The notes beneath the pieces were generated by a model, which did no database searches, was not told the DNA's origin, and worked only from the letters and a program-made list of their open reading frames with translations. From IMG/VR virus record IMGVR_UViG_3300045999_009418, positions 1-37,473 of that record: a stretch of DNA of 37,473 nt. One strand, given 5' to 3'. Below, in pieces: positions 24,534 to 32,059 of the stretch (the first letter of the stretch is position 1; each line of letters starts with the position of its first letter). A program made the translations under genes and the position numbers. This DNA is from a virus.

Positions 24534-24941
24534 CTATGGCGCCAAGGTTGAGAGTTGTGTCAGGTTGCCCGCTGACAGGATCGCCTCGGCCTCCTCCGCA
24601 CTGTGCGCCACACCAGCCAGTCCACCAGCGGCGCGAACCTGCCCGATGAAGTTGAGCTGATCCTCGGTTGGTGTATCCAAGTCCTTCACTTCCACCGCAG
24701 CGAACACAGCGAGCCGCAGCCCCACCATTTCTGGGATGATCTCAACCGTGTGCCAGCCGATAAGGTCGGAAGTGCCGGGCAGGAGCTTGCCGCCGCTGGA
24801 GCCAAGGCCGAAGCTGACGAAACCGCCGTATGGCGTGCGGAGCTTCCCCACGTTGTTGCGCAGAAGCCTTACTTTTCCCCGGTTCAGCTTCGCCTGAATA
24901 TCCGCCTTTACGTGATCTTCCCTGCTGGGGCGGGAGGGCAT
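24534..24941 (-). CDS. VRR-NUC domain nuclease
   Basis: 135 aa. Pattern GTSDLIGWHTVEI...LAVFAAVEVKDLDTPTEDQLNFIGQVRAAGGLAGVAHS fits a VRR-NUC (PF08774) fold: Asp in SDLIG, Glu-x-Lys in AVEVK, then Gln-x(2)-Phe and the AGG-x-AGVA segment. Such nucleases cleave branched or flap DNA and often accompany an SF2 helicase, as here (helicase directly upstream). Confidence 0.75.
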   Translation of the reverse strand: MPSRPSREDHVKADIQAKLNRGKVRLLRNNVGKLRTPYGGFVSFGLGSSGGKLLPGTSDLIGWHTVEIIPEMVGLRLAVFAAVEVKDLDTPTEDQLNFIGQVRAAGGLAGVAHSAEEAEAILSAGNLTQLSTLAP

Positions 24942-24972
24942 GTGGGCGGCGCGGGTTGTTGCATTCTATTGC

Positions 24973-26433
24973 TCATGCTTTAACAATTCGTGCCCGTGGC
25001 GTCCCGCGCCGCCACTGCCGACGCAGCTTCATCTTCATGGCTGCCCATCCCTCAGGTGACTTGTACTGCCGCTGGTATCCCAGCCGCGTCAGCTCCTGCA
25101 GCGTCTTGCACGCCCGTTCTTCCTCCTCCCGCTTGCGCCGCTGATCCGCCAGCTCAGCCTTGATCGCCGCACGGGGATCAACCTCAATCAACTGCCCCGC
25201 GACGATCTTCGGCCCCCATGGCAGCCGAGTCTCGCGCACATGGCCGCACTCCTGGCAGGCCCCGTTCACCACGTCACAGGAATAGCAGCGCTCGCAGACG
25301 GTCACTGCCGGCGCGGGATCCCCCTTCCGCCGCTTCCGGCCGGCGTCCAGGTCCCACAAGTGCATCCTGCGCTGCAGGGGGCTGCCAATTCCAGGGCGGC
25401 GCAAGTTGCCCGCGTGATCAAGGATCAACAGGTCCGGCCACTGCGTCGCGATCCTCAGGCCGCGGCCACACATCTGCAGCCAGACCCTCAGGCTCTCCGT
25501 GCCTCGCTCACACAGCAACGCGGCTATCTCGCGGATATCCACGCCCGCCAACCACATGTCAGCGCTGGCCACCAGATCCAGCCCGCCGCCCTGCAGCCCT
25601 TCGCGGGCCCACCAACGGTCCCTTGGGTTGCTCTGGCCGCTGACCGACATGGCCCGGTAGCCGGCATCCCGCCAGCGCTGGGCCAGGGCCTCGGCAGAGC
25701 GGATATCGTGGCAGAAAGCAGCCGTGGGCCGGATGCGCCCGTCCGGCTCGATGCACAGCCGCTGCCAGTGCTCCAGTGAGTCGCCCATGATCTTGGGCCG
25801 GCTCATGATCCGCCCGGCCTCTGTCGGGTCCAGGTCACCGCCACGGCGGCGAACCTTCGCCAGATCGGGATCGACGGGGAATGACCACAGCCGCACTGGG
25901 GACAGGCGGCCGGCATCCACCAGATCCACGGCGTCCTGGGTGCGGATCAGGTGGTCAAAGCCTCCCTCACGCATGGGGCGGCCGTCGGCGCGAACGGGGG
26001 TTCCAGTAAGGCCGAGCACCAGCGGCCGGCCGAAGTGGTCAAGGAGCCGCTGGTAACTGGCGGCTATGGCCAGGTCACACTCATCGATGATGATCAGGTC
26101 CGGCCGGGGGAGGGCTTCCAGGCGCCGGACGGCAGTCTTCAGGCTCACCAGGTGAACCGGCAGCTCGTATCTGGTGGGCTGGTCCCTCCAGATCCAGCCG
26201 TAGGCGGTGTTCCTCGCGTCCAGTCGGTCGGCGGTGCTCAACAGGAGCTCTTCCAGGTGAGCGAGGAACCACACCCGCTTTCCCTCGGCAACCCTGCGGC
26301 GGATGAACTCGGCGGCGGCGTGAGTCTTTCCCCAGCCGGTCACCGCCACCAGGATCGGCGCCCGGAACCCGTCGGCATAGGCCTGCTCGACGTCGGCGAG
26401 GGCCCGCAGCTGATCGGGGTAGAGACCGCTCAT
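24973..26433 (-). CDS. SF2 DEAD-like helicase with zinc-ribbon insert
   Basis: 486 aa. Motif I TGWGKT at 32-37 (a P-loop variant), motif II DECD at 117-120, motif III TGTP at 143-146, and motif VI QMCGRGLR, all in order for a superfamily 2 helicase. Residues about 385-405 (CERCYSCDVVNGACQECG) form a Cys4-type metal-binding insert. The basic C-terminus (RRQWRRGTPRARIV) suits DNA contact. It probably unwinds DNA for phage replication or recombination together with the VRR-NUC and primase-helicase. Stop TGA overlaps the next start. Confidence 0.85.
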   Translation of the reverse strand: MSGLYPDQLRALADVEQAYADGFRAPILVAVTGWGKTHAAAEFIRRRVAEGKRVWFLAHLEELLLSTADRLDARNTAYGWIWRDQPTRYELPVHLVSLKTAVRRLEALPRPDLIIIDECDLAIAASYQRLLDHFGRPLVLGLTGTPVRADGRPMREGGFDHLIRTQDAVDLVDAGRLSPVRLWSFPVDPDLAKVRRRGGDLDPTEAGRIMSRPKIMGDSLEHWQRLCIEPDGRIRPTAAFCHDIRSAEALAQRWRDAGYRAMSVSGQSNPRDRWWAREGLQGGGLDLVASADMWLAGVDIREIAALLCERGTESLRVWLQMCGRGLRIATQWPDLLILDHAGNLRRPGIGSPLQRRMHLWDLDAGRKRRKGDPAPAVTVCERCYSCDVVNGACQECGHVRETRLPWGPKIVAGQLIEVDPRAAIKAELADQRRKREEEERACKTLQELTRLGYQRQYKSPEGWAAMKMKLRRQWRRGTPRARIVKA

Positions 26434-26873
26434 GCGGCTGACTCACTCCCGCCCTTGGCGCCCTGCTCCAGGTCGGTGGCCACATGCTGAACCGCCAGGC
26501 TGTCCAGGCGCAGGGCAGCCCTGAGGACCCTTGCCAGCCCCTGGCGGATGGCAGGGGAGTCACCCAGCTCCAGGGCCCCAACCATCAGCGCGGCGACGGA
26601 GGGTAGCTCTGGCATCGGCAGCCGCCCCTCGGCCGTCCAGTGGAAACCGCTCTGCTCCAGCCCATGGGCAATCTCCATCCTGGCGACTGGACCGATGCGA
26701 CGGCCATGTGTTGCGAAGTGCTCCCGGCCGAGGCGGAGAATGTCGCCGATGGTGTGGATCCCGGCGCGGCGAAGCGCGTTGTAGGTGCGCAGGGAGAGGT
26801 TGAGCTGGTCAAGGTCTGACGTGGAGTCGGTGAGTGCCGCCGAGGTGCTGCACAGCAGGGGGTTGTCAGACAT
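26430..26873 (-). CDS. RNA polymerase alpha C-terminal-domain-like protein
   Basis: 147 aa from ATG 26873, one base after the dcd stop. Residues 21-75 match the alpha-CTD fold: LDQLNLSLRTYNALRRAGIH, TIGDILRLG, GPVARMEIAHGLEQSGF. Arg29, Asn32, Gly61 and Glu67 align with E. coli Arg265, Asn268, Gly296 and Glu302; Cys269, Lys298 and Ser299 are Ala33, Val63 and Ala64. The remaining 70 residues are a helical domain without a match. It may bind UP-element-like DNA, regulate phage promoters or compete with host alpha. Confidence 0.7.
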   Translation of the reverse strand: MSDNPLLCSTSAALTDSTSDLDQLNLSLRTYNALRRAGIHTIGDILRLGREHFATHGRRIGPVARMEIAHGLEQSGFHWTAEGRLPMPELPSVAALMVGALELGDSPAIRQGLARVLRAALRLDSLAVQHVATDLEQGAKGGSESAA

Positions 26874-26874
26874 A

Positions 26875-27480
26875 TCAGCTCCGTGCGGTGACAATCTGAT
26901 GGGGCTGATCTTGATATTTCCCCGCCCGGTCGGCGTAGGTCACGTCGCAGGGATCGCCCTCGAAAAACAGTGCTTGCACGATGCCCTCGTTCGCGTAGAC
27001 ACGCGCATCTGCATCGGAACCGTTATACAGTTCAATGGTGAGATGGCCCCGCCACCCGGCTTCCCCTGGCGTCAGGTTGGCGATGATCCCGCACCGGGCG
27101 TAGGTGCTCTTGCCAATGAACAGGCAGGTGATGCCGTCAGGGATGATCAGATGGTTGAGGGCGACGCCGAGAGCGTATGTCTTGTGAGGGTGGATAAAAT
27201 AGCTTTCGCCGGTGTCCGGGTCGTGGTTAAGCTCTAAAGTCTCAAGGCAGCGAGGATCGAACCTTTTGGGATCAACAATCTTGCCAGGAATGTGGCGATA
27301 AATCTTAAATTCTTTCGGCGATAATTGCAGGTCGTAGCCGTATGAGCTGCAGCCAGAGGAGATCGCTGGGATCCTCACTCCTGGCGGCATGTGGTTAATC
27401 TGCCGCACACATGACGGCTCGAATGGGGAGATCATTCCCATGGCGGCCTGCTGTTTAATCCAGCGATCTGACTTCAGCAT
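26875..27480 (-). CDS. dcd: dCTP deaminase
   Basis: 201 aa. Deoxycytidine triphosphate deaminase-type motifs in order: SSYGYD at 45-50, GKSTYARCG at 123-131 (Lys124, Ser125, Arg129), TPGEAGWRGHLTIELYN at 137-153 with catalytic Glu150, and GKYQDQ at 177-182. It converts dCTP to dUTP, feeding dTTP synthesis or dU metabolism. It is the first gene of the long leftward operon; a 28-bp palindrome lies 27 bp upstream, so a repressor may control it. Confidence 0.92.
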   Translation of the reverse strand: MLKSDRWIKQQAAMGMISPFEPSCVRQINHMPPGVRIPAISSGCSSYGYDLQLSPKEFKIYRHIPGKIVDPKRFDPRCLETLELNHDPDTGESYFIHPHKTYALGVALNHLIIPDGITCLFIGKSTYARCGIIANLTPGEAGWRGHLTIELYNGSDADARVYANEGIVQALFFEGDPCDVTYADRAGKYQDQPHQIVTARS

Positions 27481-27507
27481 GTGCGCGTGATTGAGTGGTG
27501 TGAAATG

Positions 27508-27535
27508 AACCCTAGCATAAGCTTGTGCTAGGGTT
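27508..27535. promoter_or_regulatory. 28-bp palindromic operator candidate between dcd and RHH gene
   Basis: Arms AACCCTAGCA and TGCTAGGGTT are perfect inverted repeats around an AAGCTT core, with one T/G mismatch pair. It lies between the divergent dcd (leftward) and the RHH gene (rightward) and includes TATGCT on the minus strand, a plausible -10. A repressor dimer-of-dimers or a regulator of both genes is the simple reading. Confidence 0.65.
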
Positions 27536-27548
27536 TTGTGGCGTTCTG

Positions 27549-27767
27549 ATGTTTATGGAAACAGCCCAACTCAATGTCTGCCTCCCAAGGGAGATCCTTG
27601 AATGGATCGATGAACATCCGCCTGTTTCCAAGACCGGACTGGCTTCCCAAAGCGGGAAGCGCACGGCTGTGATTGTCCATCTGGTGAGACAGGCTATGCG
27701 GGGGTCAACCCGCCCCAGCGCGAGCAACCAGCACGACTGCCAGGGCAATGGCCCCGGCGAACCCTAG
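27549..27767 (+). CDS. Ribbon-helix-helix regulator
   Basis: 72 aa from ATG 27549 (ATG 27555 is an alternative). N-terminal TAQLNVCLPREILEWIDEHPP followed by KRTAVIVHLVRQAMRG fits the beta-strand plus two-helix RHH fold of CopG/Arc-type DNA-binding proteins. The palindrome at 27508-27535 directly upstream is a candidate autoregulatory operator also controlling dcd. The gene runs convergent into the small leftward gene ending at 27705. Confidence 0.7.
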   Translation: MFMETAQLNVCLPREILEWIDEHPPVSKTGLASQSGKRTAVIVHLVRQAMRGSTRPSASNQHDCQGNGPGEP

Positions 27768-27851
27768 GACGTACTCCCAGCGGATCCGTGGCGGTGGCCG
27801 ACGACGGCGGAGGTTGCGGCGCTGGCGGGTGGTCAGGTAATACCGGGTCAT
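27705..27851 (-). CDS. 48-aa basic membrane protein
   Basis: ATG 27851 overlaps the stop of the nucleotidyltransferase gene (ATGA). The sequence starts MTRYYLTTRQRRNLRRRRPPPR, then a single hydrophobic helix (WEYVLGFAGAIALAVVLVARAG). The strong positive cap predicts a cytoplasmic N-terminus. It overlaps the RHH gene by 63 bp at its 3' end. Function unknown. Confidence 0.55.
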   Translation of the reverse strand: MTRYYLTTRQRRNLRRRRPPPRIRWEYVLGFAGAIALAVVLVARAGAG

Positions 27852-28366
27852 GGGGTCACCTCCCGGTCCCGTGGATCCACCCAGCGCAGGCCGATCAACC
27901 TGAACAGCTCCGGCTCGGTCCTGGCGGGAACAACTGTTCCATCGGCGCGACGGAGTAGGCCGCCATCGGAGTGGAATCCTGCCCTCACCCAGGCAGCGGC
28001 GAGAACCCGACGGCTCCACTCGGCCGAGCCGGTGCGGATCGCGCACTGGAGACCGTAGCCGTCGGGATGAACCATGAAAAGATCCAGCTTCATCCCCTCA
28101 GGCAAGATCCGTTGGGTGTAGCGGCAGGGCAGCTCTCCGCGCACCTTTTCCCACTGGTTTACGACCGTGGCGAGGCCACTGGCAAACAGTGGTGTGGCGT
28201 CGTAAGCCTTGGGCACGCAGACGATCTCGATGTCACCAATCGTTGGGCGCTCGCGGAGGATACTGCCGCGCACGCTGATGACCTCGCAATGTGGCTTCAG
28301 CTGCTCCATCACACCAGCGGCGATGTGCTGGGCCTCTTTGAGGGGGATACGGGCGCCGGTGCTCAC
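27848..28366 (-). CDS. Minimal Pol X-type nucleotidyltransferase
   Basis: 172 aa from GTG 28366, which overlaps the upstream stop (GTGA) with GAGGGGGTG eight bases before. Motif VRGSILRERPTIGDIEIV gives Asp45 and Glu47 of the GD-x-(D/E) metal site; Asp95 in MKLDLFMV is the third carboxylate; TGS at 112-114 and a thumb-like EPELFRLIGLRWVDPRDRE follow. These match palm and thumb of family X polymerases (Pol beta-like), but the HhH/8-kDa domain is absent. Likely a small gap-filling or nucleotidyl-transfer enzyme. Confidence 0.7.
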   Translation of the reverse strand: MSTGARIPLKEAQHIAAGVMEQLKPHCEVISVRGSILRERPTIGDIEIVCVPKAYDATPLFASGLATVVNQWEKVRGELPCRYTQRILPEGMKLDLFMVHPDGYGLQCAIRTGSAEWSRRVLAAAWVRAGFHSDGGLLRRADGTVVPARTEPELFRLIGLRWVDPRDREVTP

Positions 28367-28983
28367 GGGGTCACCCCCTCTCGCACCATGCGGCCCTCGC
28401 GGTCCCAGCACAGACCGTGGCCTGGGCATTGCCGCACGCCGTGGCCCATGTCGCGGCCGGCGGAGAGGGGGATTTGGCGGTGAGGGCAGATGCCACATGC
28501 GGCGGTATGGTCTGCGTAGGCATCCTCTAGCTTGCGCTGGAAGCGGAGCTCAGGCCACTCTGCTGGCTCGCTGCGTCTGGCCCTGAGCTTGCGGACGCTT
28601 AGATCCGCGTTGATCCATTTTGAGGGGATTAAATAATCAGTGTCGCCATTATAAGGTTTTGATTCTCCTAGGCAAAGCGGTGCGCTTAAAATTCGCTGAT
28701 CATCGCGAATCTTGGTAACAAAAAACAAACTATGTGTTATAGTCAGAAACCTTGTATCAACATGAATATGCCAAGGGGGAAAGCCGATGTCTTTGTCTTG
28801 ATGAACTGTTCCGAGTAGCGGGATATGTTTCTGCCTGATACCGTACTCATAGCGCCATCGCTTACCCTCCAGCGTTGCGCATGGCACCCAGTAGGACCGG
28901 CCCTCCACCACCTCGGCGGGCGAAGGGTTGGCAGCGAGGAACTCGGCGAACCGGCGCAGTGCCGGGGGCATGGGGTAGATCAT
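28363..28983 (-). CDS. Rieske-motif protein (putative [2Fe-2S])
   Basis: 206 aa. The C-terminus holds Cys166-x-His168 then Cys186-x2-His189 in CPHRQIPLSAG...CPGHGLCWD, the full Rieske signature (C-x-H...C-x2-H with about 17 residues between). The N-terminal 130 residues contain HIHVDTRFLTITHSLFF and YLIPSKWINADLSVRKL, which I cannot assign to a Rieske oxygenase. So it is either an electron-transfer or redox-regulated phage protein. ATGA overlap with the next upstream gene; GTGA with the nucleotidyltransferase. Confidence 0.65.
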   Translation of the reverse strand: MIYPMPPALRRFAEFLAANPSPAEVVEGRSYWVPCATLEGKRWRYEYGIRQKHIPLLGTVHQDKDIGFPPWHIHVDTRFLTITHSLFFVTKIRDDQRILSAPLCLGESKPYNGDTDYLIPSKWINADLSVRKLRARRSEPAEWPELRFQRKLEDAYADHTAACGICPHRQIPLSAGRDMGHGVRQCPGHGLCWDREGRMVREGVTP

Positions 28984-29213
28984 GGCTTGTAGGGGCGGCT
29001 ACAGGCTCCGCCTTCCAAGTAGCTGGCGACATTAAGAAGAATTGAACGCGGGTCGTCAGCCTCCCAGTCTGCCCAATCTTCAAGCTTTCTAATGGCATCA
29101 GATAGATTTCTATTGGCTTCAAATGTTCGGCGCACTTGGTCGGCAGTTTCGCGTTGATTTCGCTCTGCGTGGTTGCGTTCGTCGAAGCCGGCGTGCTGGA
29201 TTGATGCTGTCAT
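28980..29213 (-). CDS. Small hypothetical helical protein
   Basis: 77 aa from ATG 29213; a TTG at 29267 is in frame. Helical and charged (ERNHAERNQRETADQVRRTFEANRNLSDAIRKLEDWADW). No Shine-Dalgarno is obvious, and translation may be coupled through the 14-codon frame at 29210-29254. No family recognised. Confidence 0.5.
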   Translation of the reverse strand: MTASIQHAGFDERNHAERNQRETADQVRRTFEANRNLSDAIRKLEDWADWEADDPRSILLNVASYLEGGACSRPYKP

Positions 29214-29254
29214 GGTTTTTGGCTGGAGATAGGGGGCACGGGGTGGGTTGTCAT
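29210..29254 (-). CDS. Possible 14-aa coupling ORF
   Basis: A 14-codon frame opens at ATG 29254 inside an ATGA overlap with the upstream stop and closes at TGA 29210-29212, overlapping the next ATG (29211-29213). It therefore bridges two genes exactly, which suggests translational coupling, though such a short frame could be chance. Confidence 0.25.
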   Translation of the reverse strand: MTTHPVPPISSQKP

Positions 29255-29475
29255 TGCAACTCTTCAACTATGTGAGCAACCAGCGGGTGCTGCAGGTTGA
29301 GTTGTCTCGCCAGCTGCCTGGCCTCGTCAAGGGGCAGTGGCTGACCACGCCCGGCCCTGTCGTTAGTGATAGATATCCAGTGGATAATTCCTTGTTTTTG
29401 GGCTTGCGGATCCATAATCCTTTTCCCGGACGGCAGCCATAGGACCGTGCCGCCGTCCGTGAGCAGACAATACAC
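29251..29475 (-). CDS. Small hypothetical protein, first gene of leftward operon 2
   Basis: 74 aa from GTG 29475; ATG 29415 is an alternative. Contains DGGTVLWLPSGKRIMDPQAQKQGIIHWISI and PLPLDEARQLARQLNLQHPL. The GTG lies seven bases inside from a 19-bp operator (29482-29500), so promoter control is likely by that operator. No family recognised. Confidence 0.5.
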   Translation of the reverse strand: MYCLLTDGGTVLWLPSGKRIMDPQAQKQGIIHWISITNDRAGRGQPLPLDEARQLARQLNLQHPLVAHIVEELQ

Positions 29476-29481
29476 CTACCG

Positions 29482-29500
29482 TGTGCCCAGCGTGGGCACA
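29482..29500. promoter_or_regulatory. Operator O1: TGTGCCCA-N3-TGGGCACA
   Basis: Perfect 8-bp inverted repeat with 3-bp spacer, in the divergent control region between leftward operon 2 and the rightward RHH-like/primase genes. Half-sites TGGGCACA also occur at 32652, 32663 and 32842. Confidence 0.7.
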
Positions 29501-29538
29501 GAGTCGCAAACTGAAACATTTGCCTCCTAGGCGTCTGA

Positions 29539-29557
29539 TGTGCCTAATATGGGCACC
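29539..29557. promoter_or_regulatory. Operator O2 overlapping a -10 box
   Basis: Reads TGTGCCTAATATGGGCACC, same length and arms as O1 with changes at the spacer. It includes TAATAT (29545-29550), a plausible -10 for the rightward gene at 29572, so a bound protein would block that promoter. Confidence 0.6.
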
Positions 29558-29571
29558 TCACGCAAGCATCT

Positions 29572-29766
29572 ATGACCCGTCCGAACCGGATCGTCCTGTA
29601 CCTGCGGCCGGCGCAGGCGGCGTGGCTGCGGGCCTCGGCGGTCATCGCAGGCTACGCCTCCACCAGCGAATGGGCTCGTGCCCTGCTGGAACGCGTCATC
29701 TCCGAGGAGCAGGCCCGCGACGCGCCGCCACCCGACCGCAGCCAGGCCCGCCAGGAGCAGGGCTGA
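29572..29766 (+). CDS. Small RHH-like regulator
   Basis: 64 aa. RIVLYLRPAQAAWLRASAVIAGYASTSEWARALLERVI fits one beta strand followed by two helices, as in short ribbon-helix-helix proteins. Its promoter overlaps operator O2, and O1 lies 72 bp upstream of the start, so autoregulation by this protein is the simplest hypothesis. The gene is followed after three bases by the primase-helicase gene. Confidence 0.55.
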   Translation: MTRPNRIVLYLRPAQAAWLRASAVIAGYASTSEWARALLERVISEEQARDAPPPDRSQARQEQG

Positions 29767-29769
29767 GCC

Positions 29770-32016
29770 ATGCGGCCAGCGGATGTCCTGACGGCCGCCT
29801 CAGGCAGGTGGCCGGAAATTCTCGTCGCCATTGGCGGCATCAGCTCTGATCAGCTCTGCCACCGGGAGGGCCCCTGCCCGCACTGCTCGGCCGGCGACCC
29901 TCAGAGCACCCGGTTTCGGTGGGACTCTGACGCGGGGGACGGCGAGTGGTTCTGCTCCCATTGCGGAGGGAAGGATGGCCAGGGCGGTGGAGGCAATGGC
30001 CTCGATCTGCTGGCCCGGCTGCTGGGCCATGGCTGGGGGCGGGGTGCCTTCGCTCCCACGACCGAAAGGGTGGCGGCATGGCTGGGAGGGGACTCCCCTC
30101 GATCGGGGCACAGCTCCCCTCGATCGGGGCAGGGCGCGCCGCCGCACCGCACTGAGCGGGCCTGCTTCGATCTGCTGGGCCTTGCGGGGCAACTGGCCGA
30201 TGGTGAGGGGTTCAGCCCGAACAGAGCCAAGGGCCGGGCCTATTCCAGGCGGTGGCTCCGGTGGTCTGAGGCGGAGGAGAACCGCGACGCCGTGGCACAG
30301 GTCCTCACCTGGGAGCGGGCCGCTGAGCTGGAGCGGGTCACTGCGGAGGGGATCATTGATCCGGCCGATGTGCCAGAGCTGGAGCAGCCCCGGACGCCGG
30401 GCACCAGCCCTGCCCCCGCCGCGCCTCCCTCGTCGCTGACGCTGGAGCAGGCCGCGACGGAGATCAGAGCGCTCGTCCTGGCGGGCACCTCCCGGCTGGC
30501 ACTGGAACAGCAGCTGGTGGCCCTGGCCGCCCGGGCAGATGTGCATCCCTCCCAGCTGCGGCCCCTGCTCGGCGCGATCGAGGCGGAGCAGGTGGCTGCA
30601 GCGCAGGTCGCCGCAGAGCAGCTGAGGATCTCTGCTGCGGCGGAGCGGTCGGCGGTGGCGGCGCGGATGCTGTCGCTGGAGGAGATTCTGCCGGCGTCAC
30701 TGGCGGATGCAATTCAGATCAGGACGCAGTATCTCCCGATTGATCCACTGGCGGCGGCGGCGCTGTTCGCCACCACGGCGGCGGGCGTGCTGAAGCTGGG
30801 CTCGAAGCTCGTGGCCAGCCGCAGATGCGACTTCAAGGTTCCGCTGAACCTGTTCTCCGCCTTGGTGGGGCGGTCCGGGATCAAGAAAAGCCCCGCCTGG
30901 AGCATGCTCGTCAGCGCACCCATGGCGCCGATCGAGGATGATCTGGCGCGCCAGGCCGCTCGCGCTCTGCGCTCCTGGGAGGATGACAACCGGGGGAAGA
31001 AGCCGGCGGAACGGACGGAGAAACCAAAGACTGCAAGAGCCCTCTGCAGCGAGTTCACCGGTGAAGCGCTGTCCAAGCAACTGGCAGTGCAGGAGCAGGC
31101 AGGCCTTGGCCTGGCCATCGCTCGGGAAGAGATTGATGGCCTTTTCAGCGGGCTCAACCAATACAAGCCAGGGGGGAGGGGATCGGAGGAACAGCAACTG
31201 CTGGAGCTGTATGACGGCCGGGGCAGCAGTGCATTGCGGGCCTCCTCCGAGGAGGGGGGCAGGTTTTACTCACGGTCTCAGGTTTCGATCACCGGGACAA
31301 TTCAGCCACGGGTTCTGCAGGACCTGGTACGGCAGGACAGGGGCTCAGGCCTGTGGGCCAGGTTCTTGTTCCTGCCGGTGCCGGATGTGGTCGTCCGACT
31401 CCCTGCGGAGGAGTGCGAGGCCGACGCGCTGGCCATGGAAGCCGCCGCCGCACTGTTGGCGCACACCATCGGCGACCTCTACCGGCTCCCTCCAGTGACA
31501 CTGGAGCTCTCAGACGAGGCCCGGCGTCAGTTCGTGGAATACGAGTTCCGATGCCAGAACGACGCCCGCCGATCGCTGTTGGACACCCAGTGCGCTGCAT
31601 GGTCCAAGGCACCCGGCAAGGCGCTCCGCATCGCCGGCGTCCTGCACCTCCTGCACCGCGTCGCGGTCGATGGTGAGCGGTCTGAGCAGGTGAGCGCTCG
31701 CGTCCTGCAGGTGGCCCAGAACATGGTGGACTCGCTCACGGAGTGGGCACTGGGCCTCCACGAAGCAGCTGAGGGCGGCCAGGCTGGTGGCGCGTCCGAT
31801 CTGATGGACCGGATCCACAAGCTCGCGCTCAGGCGCGGGGTGCCGATCGCCTGGGGGGATGTCGTCTCCAGCCTCTCGCCACGGGCCCGGAAGGAGGTTG
31901 ACGCCGGGGCTGCTGCTGCTGCGGTTGACGCGCTGGTGGCCCTCGGCGTGGGCAGGAGGACGGAGGCGCCGCGGGGCGGGTGGCGGTATGAGGCGACGGG
32001 GGATCTGCCGGGGTGA
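29770..32016 (+). CDS. Primase-helicase with zinc ribbon and DUF3987
   Basis: 748 aa. Residues 30-65 are a zinc ribbon (CPHC at 36-39, CSHC at 62-65) as in primase-helicases. A disordered Pro/Ala linker follows, including a short tandem SPRSGH/SPRSGQ repeat from a 21-bp DNA duplication (30094-30135). From about residue 315 a DUF3987 domain starts, with the P-loop GRSGIKKSP at about 367-375. It is expected to prime and unwind DNA at the phage fork. It has no linked polymerase in the window. Confidence 0.8.
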   Translation: MRPADVLTAASGRWPEILVAIGGISSDQLCHREGPCPHCSAGDPQSTRFRWDSDAGDGEWFCSHCGGKDGQGGGGNGLDLLARLLGHGWGRGAFAPTTERVAAWLGGDSPRSGHSSPRSGQGAPPHRTERACFDLLGLAGQLADGEGFSPNRAKGRAYSRRWLRWSEAEENRDAVAQVLTWERAAELERVTAEGIIDPADVPELEQPRTPGTSPAPAAPPSSLTLEQAATEIRALVLAGTSRLALEQQLVALAARADVHPSQLRPLLGAIEAEQVAAAQVAAEQLRISAAAERSAVAARMLSLEEILPASLADAIQIRTQYLPIDPLAAAALFATTAAGVLKLGSKLVASRRCDFKVPLNLFSALVGRSGIKKSPAWSMLVSAPMAPIEDDLARQAARALRSWEDDNRGKKPAERTEKPKTARALCSEFTGEALSKQLAVQEQAGLGLAIAREEIDGLFSGLNQYKPGGRGSEEQQLLELYDGRGSSALRASSEEGGRFYSRSQVSITGTIQPRVLQDLVRQDRGSGLWARFLFLPVPDVVVRLPAEECEADALAMEAAAALLAHTIGDLYRLPPVTLELSDEARRQFVEYEFRCQNDARRSLLDTQCAAWSKAPGKALRIAGVLHLLHRVAVDGERSEQVSARVLQVAQNMVDSLTEWALGLHEAAEGGQAGGASDLMDRIHKLALRRGVPIAWGDVVSSLSPRARKEVDAGAAAAAVDALVALGVGRRTEAPRGGWRYEATGDLPG

Positions 32017-32027
32017 CAAAGCGAAAG

Positions 32028-32059
32028 CCCCTGATCGGCGGTAGCACGCCGGTCAGGGG
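32028..32059 (-). terminator. Terminator-like hairpin (minus strand)
   Basis: A 13-bp stem (CCCCTGATCGGCG paired with CGCCGGTCAGGGG, one G-U-type pair) and a 6-base loop; on the minus strand it is followed by CTTTCGCTTTG. It would end leftward transcription from the 32611 gene and may also attenuate readthrough from the primase gene. Confidence 0.6.

Noticed and set aside
17619-27480. Full Z-genome (2-aminoadenine) pathway
   Set aside because: Only the diphosphohydrolase-domain protein is present; no PurZ or DatZ motif was found in the window.
30094-30135. GATC-containing tandem repeat in the primase linker as an operator
   Set aside because: It is a 21-bp in-frame duplication inside a coding linker and is better explained as repeat expansion.
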